A model generated the notes under the pieces. The model was not told where the DNA came from, made no database searches, and saw only the letters and a list, made by a program, of their open reading frames with translations. Of a DNA stretch of 64,000 bases, positions 24,123 through 32,034 are shown one piece after another. Made by a program: the position numbers and the translations under genes. Within the stretch, counting starts at the first letter, position 1; each line of letters begins with the position of its first letter. Origin of the DNA: Parcubacteria group bacterium (lineage in GTDB: Bacteria > Patescibacteria > Paceibacteria > UBA9973 > UBA2103); assembly GCA_028286605.1 (NCBI GenBank), contig JAQBRE010000002.1:62001-126000 (forward strand), read 5' to 3'.

Positions 24123-24875
24123 CTACGAAGCGAGCCTGCGTTTCTCTTCTTCCTTGTGCGTAAGCGTAAGGTAGCCGACGAAACCGATAATCAAGATAAG
24201 GAGCGCAAGGCTGACAGGGCCAGTGCCCCAGCCAAGACCGCTGCGCGCAGTTGAAACGCCCATCCAGTCTGCGAAAGAAGCCCCGAGCGGGCGCGTAACG
24301 ATATAGGCGAACCAGAATGCGAGTATCTCGCTAAGACCGAACCAGTAGTACGCAACCAGTGGAATAAGAATGATTATCGCGAACACCACGCCTGAGGTGA
24401 AATATCCCAAATGAAGAGTGGCAGCGGTCATGTCGCCGGTTGCAGTGCCGAGCGCGAACGTGGTGAGAACTGTTGCCCAATAAAATAATTCCCGTCGAAC
24501 CGTCGTTATGGAGTGAATCGAAAGAGTCCTCTCGGTCCTGTGCCAAACAAAAAATATAACCGCGAGAACAATTCCGAAGAAGATTGTGGAAACAAGATAC
24601 GGAACGCCAAGGACCACGTGCACCAAATCTGCAGCCATCGTTCCGAAGATACTCACCATCACCACAGCGAACCAATATATGGATGGTATGTATTTTTTAG
24701 CTGAAAATTGAAAGACGAATGCGACGATAAGACCGATGCCCGCGATAATTACGCCCGTAACAGGGACGAAGTGCGTTACGAGCCAGTCTGAAGTCGTTTC
24801 GCCCATACCCGTAGTCAAGATCTTCGTTATCCAGAAAAATACGCCGATCGCAGGAACTTTGATTCGCTTTAGCAT
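24123..24875 (-). CDS. multi-pass membrane protein, COG4705-like
   Basis: 250 aa with about seven membrane helices and an internal repeat: KILTTGMGETTSDWL near residue 20 and TTFALGTATGDMTA near residue 137, each a Gly/Thr motif with GE/GD followed by an acidic residue, as in COG4705 uncharacterised membrane proteins. FADWMG and AADLVHVV add two more acidic in-membrane positions, so a cation-related role is possible but unproven. The C-terminus is basic (HKEEEKRRLAS). Confidence 0.75.
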   Translation of the reverse strand: MLKRIKVPAIGVFFWITKILTTGMGETTSDWLVTHFVPVTGVIIAGIGLIVAFVFQFSAKKYIPSIYWFAVVMVSIFGTMAADLVHVVLGVPYLVSTIFFGIVLAVIFFVWHRTERTLSIHSITTVRRELFYWATVLTTFALGTATGDMTAATLHLGYFTSGVVFAIIILIPLVAYYWFGLSEILAFWFAYIVTRPLGASFADWMGVSTARSGLGWGTGPVSLALLILIIGFVGYLTLTHKEEEKRRLAS

Positions 24876-24881
24876 GCTCGA

Positions 24882-25064
24882 TTACTGATTGATTTTATTT
24901 TTAAACAAGGACTGTATCGACAAGCCTATCACCAGGATACTTAAAAAGCCTGTCAGGTATTCAGTCATGGTGTGTGCCTCACCAGTCTTAAGTAGATCAT
25001 GGAACATGAGAAAATCGACAAGCAGAAACCCGATGATAAGCACCACATCAATTAGTTTTTTCAT
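24882..25064 (-). CDS. small two-helix membrane protein
   Basis: 60 aa: helix 1 about 5-21 (IDVVLIIGFLLVDFLMF), loop DLLKTGEAHTMTEY, helix 2 about 36-53, basic end FKNKINQ. It ends 6 bp before the COG4705-like gene on the same strand, so it is co-transcribed with it. No family recognised. Confidence 0.7.
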   Translation of the reverse strand: MKKLIDVVLIIGFLLVDFLMFHDLLKTGEAHTMTEYLTGFLSILVIGLSIQSLFKNKINQ

Positions 25065-25098
25065 ATACCTAGTACTACCGGTCTTGCGTATGTAAGGT

Positions 25099-25126
25099 TG
25101 CTAGCTGTCTGGGACAATGTTGGAAC
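25099..25126 (-). repeat. cassette R end, copy 2
   Basis: On the minus strand GTTCCAACATTGTCCC, then AGACAGCTAGCA. An imperfect inverted copy lies just inside (25148-25161, GTTCTGTCCAGACT), so this end can fold into a bulged hairpin. Confidence 0.7.
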
Positions 25127-25175
25127 CTTTATGCAACTGTGTTAGGGTTCTGTCCAGACTGAATAGGAGGTGGTA

Positions 25176-25415
25176 ATGGAAACCAGCAACGTTGACGAAT
25201 TTCTGGATTCGCTCAAAACAAAAGGCGTTCTTCAGAATTCAACACTCGAAACCCTGCTTCGGACAATGGCGAGAAAAGATGTCTCGCTTGGTGCAGGAAT
25301 ACAAGCTGTTCTCACAAACGCATTGCAGGAGATGAACGTACGCGAATCCGGCGTCTACACGGCTGCTGCCATAATGATTGGGCTGATCAATTCCATGCCA
25401 TCTAGCTCTGGTTAA
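25176..25415 (+). CDS. small hypothetical protein, cassette 2 cargo
   Basis: 79 aa (METSNVDEFLDSLKTKGVLQ ... MIGLINSMPSSSG). Acidic, helical, without Cys or membrane helix; ARKDVSLGAGIQAVL and VYTAAAIMIGLINSM look like packed helices. Not recognised. The ATG at 25176 has a perfect AGGAGG 6 nt upstream, rare in this genome; the upstream GTG at 25170 is part of that site. Confidence 0.65.
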   Translation: METSNVDEFLDSLKTKGVLQNSTLETLLRTMARKDVSLGAGIQAVLTNALQEMNVRESGVYTAAAIMIGLINSMPSSSG

Positions 25416-25425
25416 CACTCTGAGC

Positions 25426-25458
25426 GAGGGTCTCATTGCAGAAATGCGTGAGACCCTT
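25426..25458 (+). terminator. terminator of the cassette 2 gene
   Basis: GAGGGTCTCA, 13-nt loop, TGAGACCCTTC, then GTTATT; lies 10 bp after the stop codon and just inside the L end. Confidence 0.7.
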
Positions 25459-25467
25459 CGTTATTAG

Positions 25468-25491
25468 TTGCTGGCTGTCTAGGGATCGAAC
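25468..25491 (-). repeat. cassette L end, copy 2
   Basis: On the minus strand GTTCGATCCCT, then AGACAGCCAGCAA. Confidence 0.72.
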
Positions 25492-25512
25492 GTTGGGTTG
25501 GGTGGGTAATTT

Positions 25513-25521
25513 TGATATAGT
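25513..25521 (+). promoter_or_regulatory. extended -10 of yebC
   Basis: TGA-TATAGT, then 6 nt, then ATG 25528: leaderless. Confidence 0.6.
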
Positions 25522-25527
25522 TTATAT

Positions 25528-26085
25528 ATGTCAGGACACAATAAATGGTCGCAGATCAAGCAGCAGAAGGGCGCGACGGACGCTGCGAAGAGTCGCACGT
25601 TCTCTCGCTTCAGCCGTTTGATCACTATCGAAGCCAAGAAAGCGAACGGAAATATGTCTTCACCGGGAGTCCTTGGTGCTATCAGCCGCGCAAAGGCAGC
25701 GAACATGCCGAAAGATAGTATCGATCGTGCGGTCGCTAAGGGAAACTCCAAAGAGGCGGGCGAGCTCGATTCAGTGGCCTATGAGTTTTACGGACCAGGC
25801 GGTTCTGCGATTATCGTTTCCGCACTTACGGATAATAAGAATCGAACCACGCAGGAAGTGAAACATCTTCTCAGTAAGAACGGGTATGAATTAGGTACTC
25901 CTGGCAGCGCGCTTTGGGCATTCACCAAGACGCCTGATGGTCACTTCACGCCGAACGAGCCGTTAATGGATGTTGCAGGCGATGATGAGGAAAAATTAAC
26001 GACGATACTCGGGTTGCTCGATGAGCACGAAGACGTGCAGGAAATAACTACGAATGCACGCGGCTATGAGTCCACTGAGGAGTAA
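25528..26085 (+). CDS. YebC/PmpR family protein
   Basis: 185 aa. The family start MSGHNKWSQIKQQKGATDAAKS is intact, with RAKAANMPKDSIDRAVAKG and YEFYGPGGSAIIV. YebC proteins were described as DNA-binding regulators; recent work on family members links them to translation of polyproline stretches. Shorter than the usual 240 aa: the C-terminal part of domain 2/3 is trimmed. Overlaps ruvC by 20 bp, as in the classical yebC-ruvC arrangement. Confidence 0.95.
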   Translation: MSGHNKWSQIKQQKGATDAAKSRTFSRFSRLITIEAKKANGNMSSPGVLGAISRAKAANMPKDSIDRAVAKGNSKEAGELDSVAYEFYGPGGSAIIVSALTDNKNRTTQEVKHLLSKNGYELGTPGSALWAFTKTPDGHFTPNEPLMDVAGDDEEKLTTILGLLDEHEDVQEITTNARGYESTEE

Positions 26086-26563
26086 ACGGGTTCTGGGTAT
26101 CGACCCTGGCTACGATCGCTTAGGATTGGCGATACTCGAAGGAGACGCGAGCAAGCCGACTCATATATGGAGTGATTGTGTTATTCCGCCAAAAGGAGAG
26201 AAAGAAATGCGCTTGGCGGCGGTATACACAGCGGTTAGTGACGCGATTAAGCAGCATGCGCCTGACGCGCTCGCGATTGAGACGTTATTTTTCAGTACGA
26301 ACCGTACGACGGCATTTGGCGTTGCCGAGGCACGCGGTGCGGCGCTTGCAGCGGCAGGAGCGGCGCATATTCCTGTACAGGAATATGCGCCGCAGCAGGT
26401 GAAGCTCGCTGTAACCGGATACGGCGCTTCCGATAAAGCTGCGATCGCACGAATGATTCCGCATCTCATTACCCTTCCAAAAAAGAAACGGTTGGATGAT
26501 GAGTTGGACGCGATCGCCTTGGCGATCGCCGGCCTCGCTGATCGCGCTTCACATCGGGTTTAG
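26066..26563 (+). CDS. ruvC: Holliday junction endonuclease RuvC
   Basis: 165 aa from ATG 26066 (MSPLRSKRVLGIDPGYDRLG). Catalytic acids visible: D in GIDPG, E in LAIETLFF, and the late DDELDAIALAIAG pair. RuvC nicks the junction held by RuvA-RuvB. Length typical. Overlaps yebC. Confidence 0.95.
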   Translation: MSPLRSKRVLGIDPGYDRLGLAILEGDASKPTHIWSDCVIPPKGEKEMRLAAVYTAVSDAIKQHAPDALAIETLFFSTNRTTAFGVAEARGAALAAAGAAHIPVQEYAPQQVKLAVTGYGASDKAAIARMIPHLITLPKKKRLDDELDAIALAIAGLADRASHRV

Positions 26564-26751
26564 ATAGTTTTCATCTTCACATCATTTCTGAATCTGCATC
26601 ATATGATGGTTCTGGTACGTATCCTTATCGGTAGCATTCGCTATCCACAGAATCGTTCCTGTGCCCTTGCAAAACCCTTCAAGGTTTACGAAGATACAGG
26701 GGCTGCCCAGCATTCGCTGGCACTTGATCAAACGTTAATTTAGATACCACT
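26564..26751 (+). other. non-coding, structured spacer
   Basis: 188 bp without an ORF. Inverted repeats: CATCATATGATG (12-bp palindrome), GGTTCTG/CAGAATC, CCTGT/ACAGG around AACCcttcaAGGTT, and CCAGCATTCGCTGG. It could be a small RNA or the 5' leader of the acidic protein. No family recognised and no clear promoter. Confidence 0.3.
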
Positions 26752-26922
26752 ATGGATGAAGATGAATTGGAAGACGGAGCCGTGATTCCCGAGGAAGAAG
26801 AGGACGATGACGCGCCGGTAATTCCCGGTGAGGAAGATGACGAGAAGAATGATGAGGATCTTGCGAAGCACGGTCTTCACGAAGACGAAGAAGAGGACGA
26901 CGCACCGATACCTGCATTCTAA
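26752..26922 (+). CDS. very acidic small protein (56 aa)
   Basis: Starts MDEDELEDGAVIPEEEEDDD and ends DEEEDDAPIPAF; about 30 of 56 residues are Asp or Glu, and the phrase DDAPVIP / DDAPIPAF is repeated, as is AVIPEEE / PVIPGEE. It could mimic nucleic acid or act as a counter-ion/chaperone tail. Too short for many gene finders but the repeat and clean stop support coding. It lies between ruvC and a strong terminator on the same strand. Confidence 0.65.
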   Translation: MDEDELEDGAVIPEEEEDDDAPVIPGEEDDEKNDEDLAKHGLHEDEEEDDAPIPAF

Positions 26923-26934
26923 GTATCGTTCGAT

Positions 26935-26971
26935 GAGAGCCCCTGCGCGGCCATGCCGCGCAGGGGCTCTC
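26935..26971 (+). terminator. GC-rich hairpin before the PBP gene
   Basis: GAGAGCCCCTGCGCGG, loop CCATG, exact complement; 4 bp upstream of the PBP -10 element. Confidence 0.6.
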
Positions 26972-26974
26972 GCG

Positions 26975-26983
26975 TGATATTAT
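26975..26983 (+). promoter_or_regulatory. extended -10 of the PBP gene
   Basis: TGA-TATTAT, then 6 nt, then ATG 26990: leaderless. Confidence 0.6.
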
Positions 26984-26989
26984 CAAGCA

Positions 26990-29182
26990 ATGAAGCGTCG
27001 TTCTTCTCGTCCCGAACGCACGAAGGCCCTTAAGGACCTCATCCATCATCCGCACCCATTCATGCGGGCAGCGTTTATTCTTGCCGGCATCGGCTTACTT
27101 ATATTGGGTATCGGCATCCTGTGGGTCGCACTCACACCGATTCCTGCGCTCAACACATTCGATTCCCAGAAGGTCGCGCAGTCTACGAAAATATATGATC
27201 GCACCGGCAACACGCTCTTGTATGACCTCAACCATGATGTGAGTCGTCAGGTGGTTCCGCTCACAGATATCTCTCCGAATCTGCAGCAGGCGACCATTTC
27301 AATTGAAGATCAGAATTTCTATAAGCATGGCGCCGTTTCTTTTACCGGAACAGCGCGCTCGCTTCTTACCGACATCTTCACACTCTCCTTCGCACAAGGC
27401 GGTTCAACACTGACACAACAGGTGGTGAAGAATACTATTCTTTCCGGACAAAAATCGATCATTCGAAAAGCGCAGGAATGGATTCTCGCCTACAAGTTCG
27501 AGCAGCGCTACACGAAAGCTCAGATACTTGAATTCTATTTCAACGTAACGCCCTACGGCGGCACGCTCTATGGCGCAGAGGCGGCGAGCCGTGCATTCTA
27601 CGGAAAAGATGCGAAGGATCTAGACCTCGCTGAAGCTGCATACATGGCCGCAATTCCGCAGCTGCCAACATACTATTCGCCATATGGAAATAATCGCGCG
27701 GCGCTCGACACGCGAAAGAATCTCGTGCTTTCTCGCATGCTCACGCTCGGATACATAACGAACGATCAATATAATCAGGCGAAGAATGAAGTCGTCACAT
27801 TCAGTCGTCAGCAGAATAATTCGATCATCGCGCCGCACTTCGTGTTCTATATCGAGCAGTATCTGGAAAATAAGTATGGTCCGGATGTCGCGACGCAAGG
27901 CTTGGTGGTGAAGACAACGCTCGATGCCGACCTGCAGCATCAGTCGGAGACGATAGTGAACCAGTACGCGCTCGCAAATACGAAGACATTTAAGGCAAGC
28001 AACGCAGCGCTCGTCGCGATTGATCCGAAGACCGGACAGATCCTTGCTATGGTCGGTTCGCGCAACTACTTCGATACGCAGATCGATGGCAACTTCAACG
28101 CAGCGCTCGCTTCGCGCCAGCCAGGCTCTTCCTTCAAGCCGTTCGTCTATGCCACAGCCCTGAAAGAAGGATATACGCCGCAAACGGAAGTCTTCGATCT
28201 CCCTACGCAGTTCTCTACGAGCTGTTCCCCTTCAGACAACTTCAACGACACCCCTCCCTGCTACGCGCCAGGCAACTACGACGGCCTGTTCCGCGGCCCG
28301 ATGACGTTCACCACCGCTATCGCTCAGTCCATCAACGTACCTGCGGTTAAGGTTCTTTATCTTGCAGGTATTCCTAACGTACTGAATCTTGCAACGAGTA
28401 TGGGTATTACGACGCTCGGCAAGCCAAGCCAATACGGCCTTTCGCTCGCACTGGGTGCTGCGGAGGTCCGTCTACTTGATCTCACCGATGCATACAGCGC
28501 CTTCGCAAATAACGGCGTACTAAATGCATCGACCGGTATCCTTTCCATTACTGATAAAGATGGCCATACGCTTGAAGAATATAAGGCAGCACCACAGAAC
28601 GTGCTTGATCCTTCTATCGCGAACGAGATGTCTGCGATGCTTTCGGATAATCAGGCGCGTCAGCCGGAATATCCTCCCGTGAACCCTTTCACCTTCCCTG
28701 GCTATGATGTTGCAGCGAAGACGGGTACCACGAACGATTCACGCGACGCATGGACGGTGGGCTACTCCCCTTCTATCGCAATCGGCGTATGGGCGGGAAA
28801 CAACGACAATTCGCCGATGGTGAAGGAAATTGCCGGCTACATCGTGGCACCTATGTGGCACCAGGTGATGCAATACGCGCTCACGAAGTATCCGAACGAA
28901 GTATTCCCTGAAGCTCCCGCGATTCCTGACACCGCTCCTGCAGCTCTTCGCGGTATCTATACCGACGGCACGCAGGTGCACGATATTTTGTACTGGGTGA
29001 ACAAGAACACGCCACTCGTTCCGGGCAGCTCAACGGGTGATGGTCAGTATCCGTACTGGGAATACCCTATTGCTAACTGGCTCGCATCCGGCGGCAAGGT
29101 GGGCGCAAGTGCACAGACCGCATCAACAACGAGCACCGCTTCAGGTGTTGGAATCGATGGTTCGAGTATCGGAGGTCAGTAA
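26990..29182 (+). CDS. class A penicillin-binding protein (transglycosylase/transpeptidase)
   Basis: 730 aa, PBP1A type; polymerises and cross-links peptidoglycan outside the membrane. Cytoplasmic basic tail, membrane helix (about 24-50), GT51 domain (about 75-260: SIEDQNFYKHGAVSF with the catalytic Glu, GGSTLTQQVVKN, RKAQEWILAYKFEQ, EFYFNVTPYGGTLYGAEAA) and transpeptidase domain (about 330-620) with RQPGSSFKPFVYATAL (SxxK), QSINVP (SxN) and VAAKTGTTNDSRDAW (KTG). A Thr/Ser/Gly-rich tail closes it. Two Cys near the SxxK region (SCSPSDN, PPCYAPG) may form a disulfide. Confidence 0.95.
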   Translation: MKRRSSRPERTKALKDLIHHPHPFMRAAFILAGIGLLILGIGILWVALTPIPALNTFDSQKVAQSTKIYDRTGNTLLYDLNHDVSRQVVPLTDISPNLQQATISIEDQNFYKHGAVSFTGTARSLLTDIFTLSFAQGGSTLTQQVVKNTILSGQKSIIRKAQEWILAYKFEQRYTKAQILEFYFNVTPYGGTLYGAEAASRAFYGKDAKDLDLAEAAYMAAIPQLPTYYSPYGNNRAALDTRKNLVLSRMLTLGYITNDQYNQAKNEVVTFSRQQNNSIIAPHFVFYIEQYLENKYGPDVATQGLVVKTTLDADLQHQSETIVNQYALANTKTFKASNAALVAIDPKTGQILAMVGSRNYFDTQIDGNFNAALASRQPGSSFKPFVYATALKEGYTPQTEVFDLPTQFSTSCSPSDNFNDTPPCYAPGNYDGLFRGPMTFTTAIAQSINVPAVKVLYLAGIPNVLNLATSMGITTLGKPSQYGLSLALGAAEVRLLDLTDAYSAFANNGVLNASTGILSITDKDGHTLEEYKAAPQNVLDPSIANEMSAMLSDNQARQPEYPPVNPFTFPGYDVAAKTGTTNDSRDAWTVGYSPSIAIGVWAGNNDNSPMVKEIAGYIVAPMWHQVMQYALTKYPNEVFPEAPAIPDTAPAALRGIYTDGTQVHDILYWVNKNTPLVPGSSTGDGQYPYWEYPIANWLASGGKVGASAQTASTTSTASGVGIDGSSIGGQ

Positions 29183-29192
29183 GAAATAGTGA

Positions 29193-29229
29193 AAAGTAAT
29201 AATGATCGAATATCGGTCATTATTACTTT
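29193..29229. terminator. bidirectional terminator
   Basis: AAAGTAATAATGA, 11-nt loop, TCATTATTACTTT; ends both the PBP gene and the convergent 83-aa gene. Confidence 0.75.
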
Positions 29230-29474
29230 ATGGTCGCAACACGTATGCCGCGCTCTCCGAGCGCGGCTAGTATTTTTTCTTTGTTCAACAAGATCGCAGA
29301 TTTCACCACTGGCGGCACCGCAAGCACCAAGTCTGCATCCTTGTATTTCACTTGCTTCGGCGTAATAGGAATCTTCAAAAACTCTGTAAGCTCTTCTGCA
29401 ATCGCGTGGCGAATCTGCGCATCACGCACGCCAGGAACCTTGTGATTCAATAGTAGGTCCGCGAGACTTTTCAT
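29223..29474 (-). CDS. small protein, DciA/DUF721-like pattern
   Basis: 83 aa. A helix (MKSLADLLLNHKVPGVRDAQIR), IAEELTEFLKIPITPKQVKY, then DADLVLAVPPVVKSAILLNK and ILAALGERGIRVATIK. The order helix, beta strand with alternating V/L, helix resembles DUF721/DciA, the loader of replicative helicase in many bacteria, but the N-terminal Trp motif is missing. Assignment uncertain; no neighbour supports it. Confidence 0.6.
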   Translation of the reverse strand: MKSLADLLLNHKVPGVRDAQIRHAIAEELTEFLKIPITPKQVKYKDADLVLAVPPVVKSAILLNKEKILAALGERGIRVATIK

Positions 29475-29498
29475 ATATAAAGTATACCTTTCCTTCTG

Positions 29499-29522
29499 GT
29501 TCGATCCCTAGTCTCCCAGCAA
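29499..29522 (+). repeat. cassette L end, copy 3
   Basis: GTTCGATCCCT, then AGTCTCCCAGCAA. Confidence 0.72.
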
Positions 29523-29571
29523 TTTAGTATGTATAGATTTTGCAGATAGCAGATCGTACCGTTTCGAATAG

Positions 29572-29580
29572 TGCTATGCT
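29572..29580 (+). promoter_or_regulatory. -10 of the cassette 3 gene
   Basis: TGC-TATGCT, then 6 nt, then ATG 29587; the same leaderless layout as core genes. Confidence 0.45.
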
Positions 29581-29586
29581 TTTCCT

Positions 29587-30045
29587 ATGAGTACTGAACT
29601 ATCGTCTGATTCCCTCGTAGAGGATTTCTTGAAGCAATTTCCAGAATTGCATGACGATTCACACCTCGACAGGGCAAACAATCACGACTTACCCTATGTA
29701 TTCTTTGGCATGGTTCACCAGATTCTAAGTAAGGCTATTACGGAAGATACTCTATTGGCTGAAAAGATTACAGAATGGCTAGATAGCGCCTTTGCTAATA
29801 ACAAGGGAAACGAATCTGCTAGAGATTTGCTGTGGGTCTCATTCCTTGAAGCCACCGAACACAAACCAATGCACCGAGAGTTTTTACTTTCTCATCTTAC
29901 CAGCGAAGGAAATCTGCAATACAGACGATATCTCTATCTAATGGATAATGGTGGTTTAAACGATCCGAATACAGGAGAAATACTCAATTTCAGCAACGGG
30001 AATGAATCTGGTAAGACTGGTAAGTTCCTCTCAGATATTAAGTAG
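29587..30045 (+). CDS. hypothetical helical protein, cassette 3 cargo
   Basis: 152 aa, acidic, no Cys, no membrane helix. LVEDFLKQFPELHDDSHLD, then LPYVFFGMVHQILSKAI, WLDSAFANNKGNESARDLLW and VSFLEATEHKP. The pattern (an FPEL start, a helical middle, then a VSFLE motif) recalls DUF7674-type small proteins seen near toxin/immunity genes, but I am not sure. The tail (MDNGGLNDPNTGEILNFSNG) is Asn/Gly-rich and disordered. Confidence 0.65.
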   Translation: MSTELSSDSLVEDFLKQFPELHDDSHLDRANNHDLPYVFFGMVHQILSKAITEDTLLAEKITEWLDSAFANNKGNESARDLLWVSFLEATEHKPMHREFLLSHLTSEGNLQYRRYLYLMDNGGLNDPNTGEILNFSNGNESGKTGKFLSDIK

Positions 30046-30049
30046 TTTA

Positions 30050-30077
30050 GTTCCAACACCGTCCCAGACAGCCGACT
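30050..30077 (+). repeat. cassette R end, copy 3
   Basis: GTTCCAACACCGTCCC, then AGACAGCCGACT; the last bases diverge from the consensus GCCAGCA. Confidence 0.68.
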
Positions 30078-30093
30078 TTTCTCCTAGGAACAA

Positions 30094-30684
30094 CTACTTC
30101 TCTCGCAAGAAAAACATCGCTGCTGCGTAGATTCCAACAACTATTACGAGTATTCCAATACCGATACCTAGAAGATTCACGAGGTTTCCGCTTACGCTTT
30201 CAGCCACATATCCGACGCTCATATACAGAAGCACACAGATGACGTTTCCAAGAATGTCGCCGGCAATGAAAGTACGAACAGGAAGCCGGACCGATCCTGC
30301 AAGTGTATTTACTCCCGGACTTAAGAAACCGATGAGACGCGTAACGCTAATAGTGAGGATCGGATGCTTTTTCAGATATATTTCTAGTTTCAAATACGAT
30401 TTGTGTTTCTTTTCAAGGCTTTTCTGCTTCCTTCTACTAACGAGTCTCCGTGCAATATAGTACGCACCGACATCACCAAGAACGCTTGCACTGAACGCAA
30501 CGCCTGCAGCGACGAAGAAATTAAAATGAACGCCATCTTGAGAGATGTGCGAAAGCACTCCAGCAGCAAGAATCGCGACGTTCGAAGGAAGCGGCAGATA
30601 CAGACCACCCAGAAGAAGAAATCCAGCTAGGGCGAAATACCCGTAATGCAAAAACCAAGGAAGTAGTCCTCCGAAAGAATTCAT
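30094..30684 (-). CDS. DedA/VTT family membrane protein
   Basis: 196 aa, about five to six membrane segments. Family landmarks: LYLPLPSNVAILAAG, the re-entrant GDVGAYYIARRL, and VTRLIGFLSPGVNTLAGSVRLP. DedA proteins move phospholipid or undecaprenyl phosphate across the membrane. Here a wall-lipid role would fit the PBP and Mur ligase. It ends the dnaA-dnaN direction of transcription, 9 bp after dnaN. Confidence 0.88.
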   Translation of the reverse strand: MNSFGGLLPWFLHYGYFALAGFLLLGGLYLPLPSNVAILAAGVLSHISQDGVHFNFFVAAGVAFSASVLGDVGAYYIARRLVSRRKQKSLEKKHKSYLKLEIYLKKHPILTISVTRLIGFLSPGVNTLAGSVRLPVRTFIAGDILGNVICVLLYMSVGYVAESVSGNLVNLLGIGIGILVIVVGIYAAAMFFLREK

Positions 30685-30693
30685 TCCGAAAGA

Positions 30694-31794
30694 TTACTGA
30701 TTCATCGGCATCACGAGATACAGGAATGTATTATCGCCGACCCCTTTGATAATGAGCGGACGACCTATACCTGCAGCAGAAAGTGAAAGGTTTTCTGAAT
30801 TCATAAGCGAAAGCGGTGCTGCAAGATACCGATGATTGAATGAAAGCTCTATAGGATCACCCGTAACAGAGGCTGGAATCGATTCAGAGGATTCACCGAC
30901 ATCGCTATTGCGCGCTGAGAACAGGATCTTCTTCTCCCTTGTTGCGAAACTGACACGTACTTTCTGGAATGAGTCAGAGAATATAGCCGTTCTGCGAAGA
31001 GAAGCCTCGAAATCCTTTCGAAGGAGCGTCGCTTCAGAAACGAACTGCTTAGGAATTATCTGCGTGTAATCCGGATACGGAACGGTAACGAGACGCGTCG
31101 TAACAATGCCGCCTGGCCACGAGAATGCGCACTGATGTTCATCGATAAGAACCTCTACGTCGTCGTCCGGAAGCGTCTGTACGATATCGATCGCATTCTT
31201 GGCGGGAATAAGTATTGAAAACGGCGCGACGGTGCCGGGTACCGCTATCTTTTTCTCTGCAAGACGGAACGAATCAGTCGCAACCGCCTTAACGACACCA
31301 CCTTCTGCAGAAAGAAGTACCGATGCGAGTTCAGGACGAACAGTCGAAGGTGACGCACAGCCAGCGACCGTGAGAACGAGCGTACGTATCTGTATTCCCG
31401 GAAGCGTAAATTTAGCCGTAGGAGAGTCTGGGAATGGCAACGTAGGGAAATCTTCGTAGGCGAGAGTCTTGAGCGTGCTACGGCCCGCTGAAGAGGAAAT
31501 AAGGACGGTGTCACCGGTGTGCTCGAGCTTGATTGCACCGGTACCAGAAAAAGATCCGGTTATCTCACGAAGAGTAGTTGCAGGAAGTGCGACGACGCCT
31601 GGCTGCTCGATCGTTCCTCCCACTTTGAAATCGATACCGGTCTCAAGGTTCGTTGCGCGCAGTTTGATACCGTCATCCCCCGCGACGATAGCGATGCCTG
31701 CGAGAACGGGTAGCGTAGCAGACTTTCGCTCTGCGAATCGAGCGACTCTGCTAACTGCTTCTGAGAACTCCTTTTTTTCTATATTGATAATCAT
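30694..31794 (-). CDS. dnaN: DNA polymerase III beta subunit (sliding clamp)
   Basis: 366 aa, three-domain clamp (MIINIEKKEFSEAVSRVARF ... LVMPMNQ). The central strand segments (GIKLRATNLETGI, YEDFPTLPF, ILIPAKNAIDIV) and the closing hydrophobic end that forms the binding pocket for partner peptides are intact. Downstream of dnaA on the same strand, as usual. Confidence 0.96.
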   Translation of the reverse strand: MIINIEKKEFSEAVSRVARFAERKSATLPVLAGIAIVAGDDGIKLRATNLETGIDFKVGGTIEQPGVVALPATTLREITGSFSGTGAIKLEHTGDTVLISSSAGRSTLKTLAYEDFPTLPFPDSPTAKFTLPGIQIRTLVLTVAGCASPSTVRPELASVLLSAEGGVVKAVATDSFRLAEKKIAVPGTVAPFSILIPAKNAIDIVQTLPDDDVEVLIDEHQCAFSWPGGIVTTRLVTVPYPDYTQIIPKQFVSEATLLRKDFEASLRRTAIFSDSFQKVRVSFATREKKILFSARNSDVGESSESIPASVTGDPIELSFNHRYLAAPLSLMNSENLSLSAAGIGRPLIIKGVGDNTFLYLVMPMNQ

Positions 31795-32034
31795 AAATGC
31801 TTATTATTAGGGGTGTGGATACTGGGGAAAGAGCATTATCTCTAGTATATACGGTCTGGAATGGGTGTGCTCGTTATTCGGAAGCTGTGGGTACAGGCGT
31901 ATAAGTCGGGTGTATAAACGGGTGCTGGATTTTCTTCCCGAAGTTATCAGTCTTCTCTACCCTGCTTGTCCCCATCCTTGCTACCCCTGTTATCTCCAGC
32001 TTCTCCACATCTTTTCCCCAGAACTTATTCACAC
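31795..32034 (-). other. dnaA-dnaN spacer with DnaA-box-like sites, candidate oriC
   Basis: 240 bp without a gene. DnaA-box-like 9-mers (consensus TTATCCACA, one mismatch each): GTATCCACA on the minus strand at 31814-31822, TTCTCCACA at 32001-32009, TTATTCACA at 32025-32033. Several further degenerate copies are visible. No long A/T-only run is obvious. With the perfect box upstream of dnaA this makes 31.8-33.5 kb the probable origin. Confidence 0.55.

Larger units (their letters stand above)
25099..25491 (-). mobile_element. gene cassette 2 (79-aa cargo)
   Basis: 393 bp. In the orientation used for the family, L is at 25468-25491 and R at 25099-25126 (both read on the minus strand). Unlike the other three cassettes, its gene runs from R towards L. 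It has its own terminator. It sits between the small membrane protein and yebC, upstream of the yebC promoter. Confidence 0.7.
29499..30077 (+). mobile_element. gene cassette 3 (DUF-type cargo)
   Basis: 579 bp between an L end (29499-29522) and an R end (30050-30077). One gene, read L to R. The right end lies 16 bp before the dedA stop codon. A/T-rich relative to both neighbours. Confidence 0.7.
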
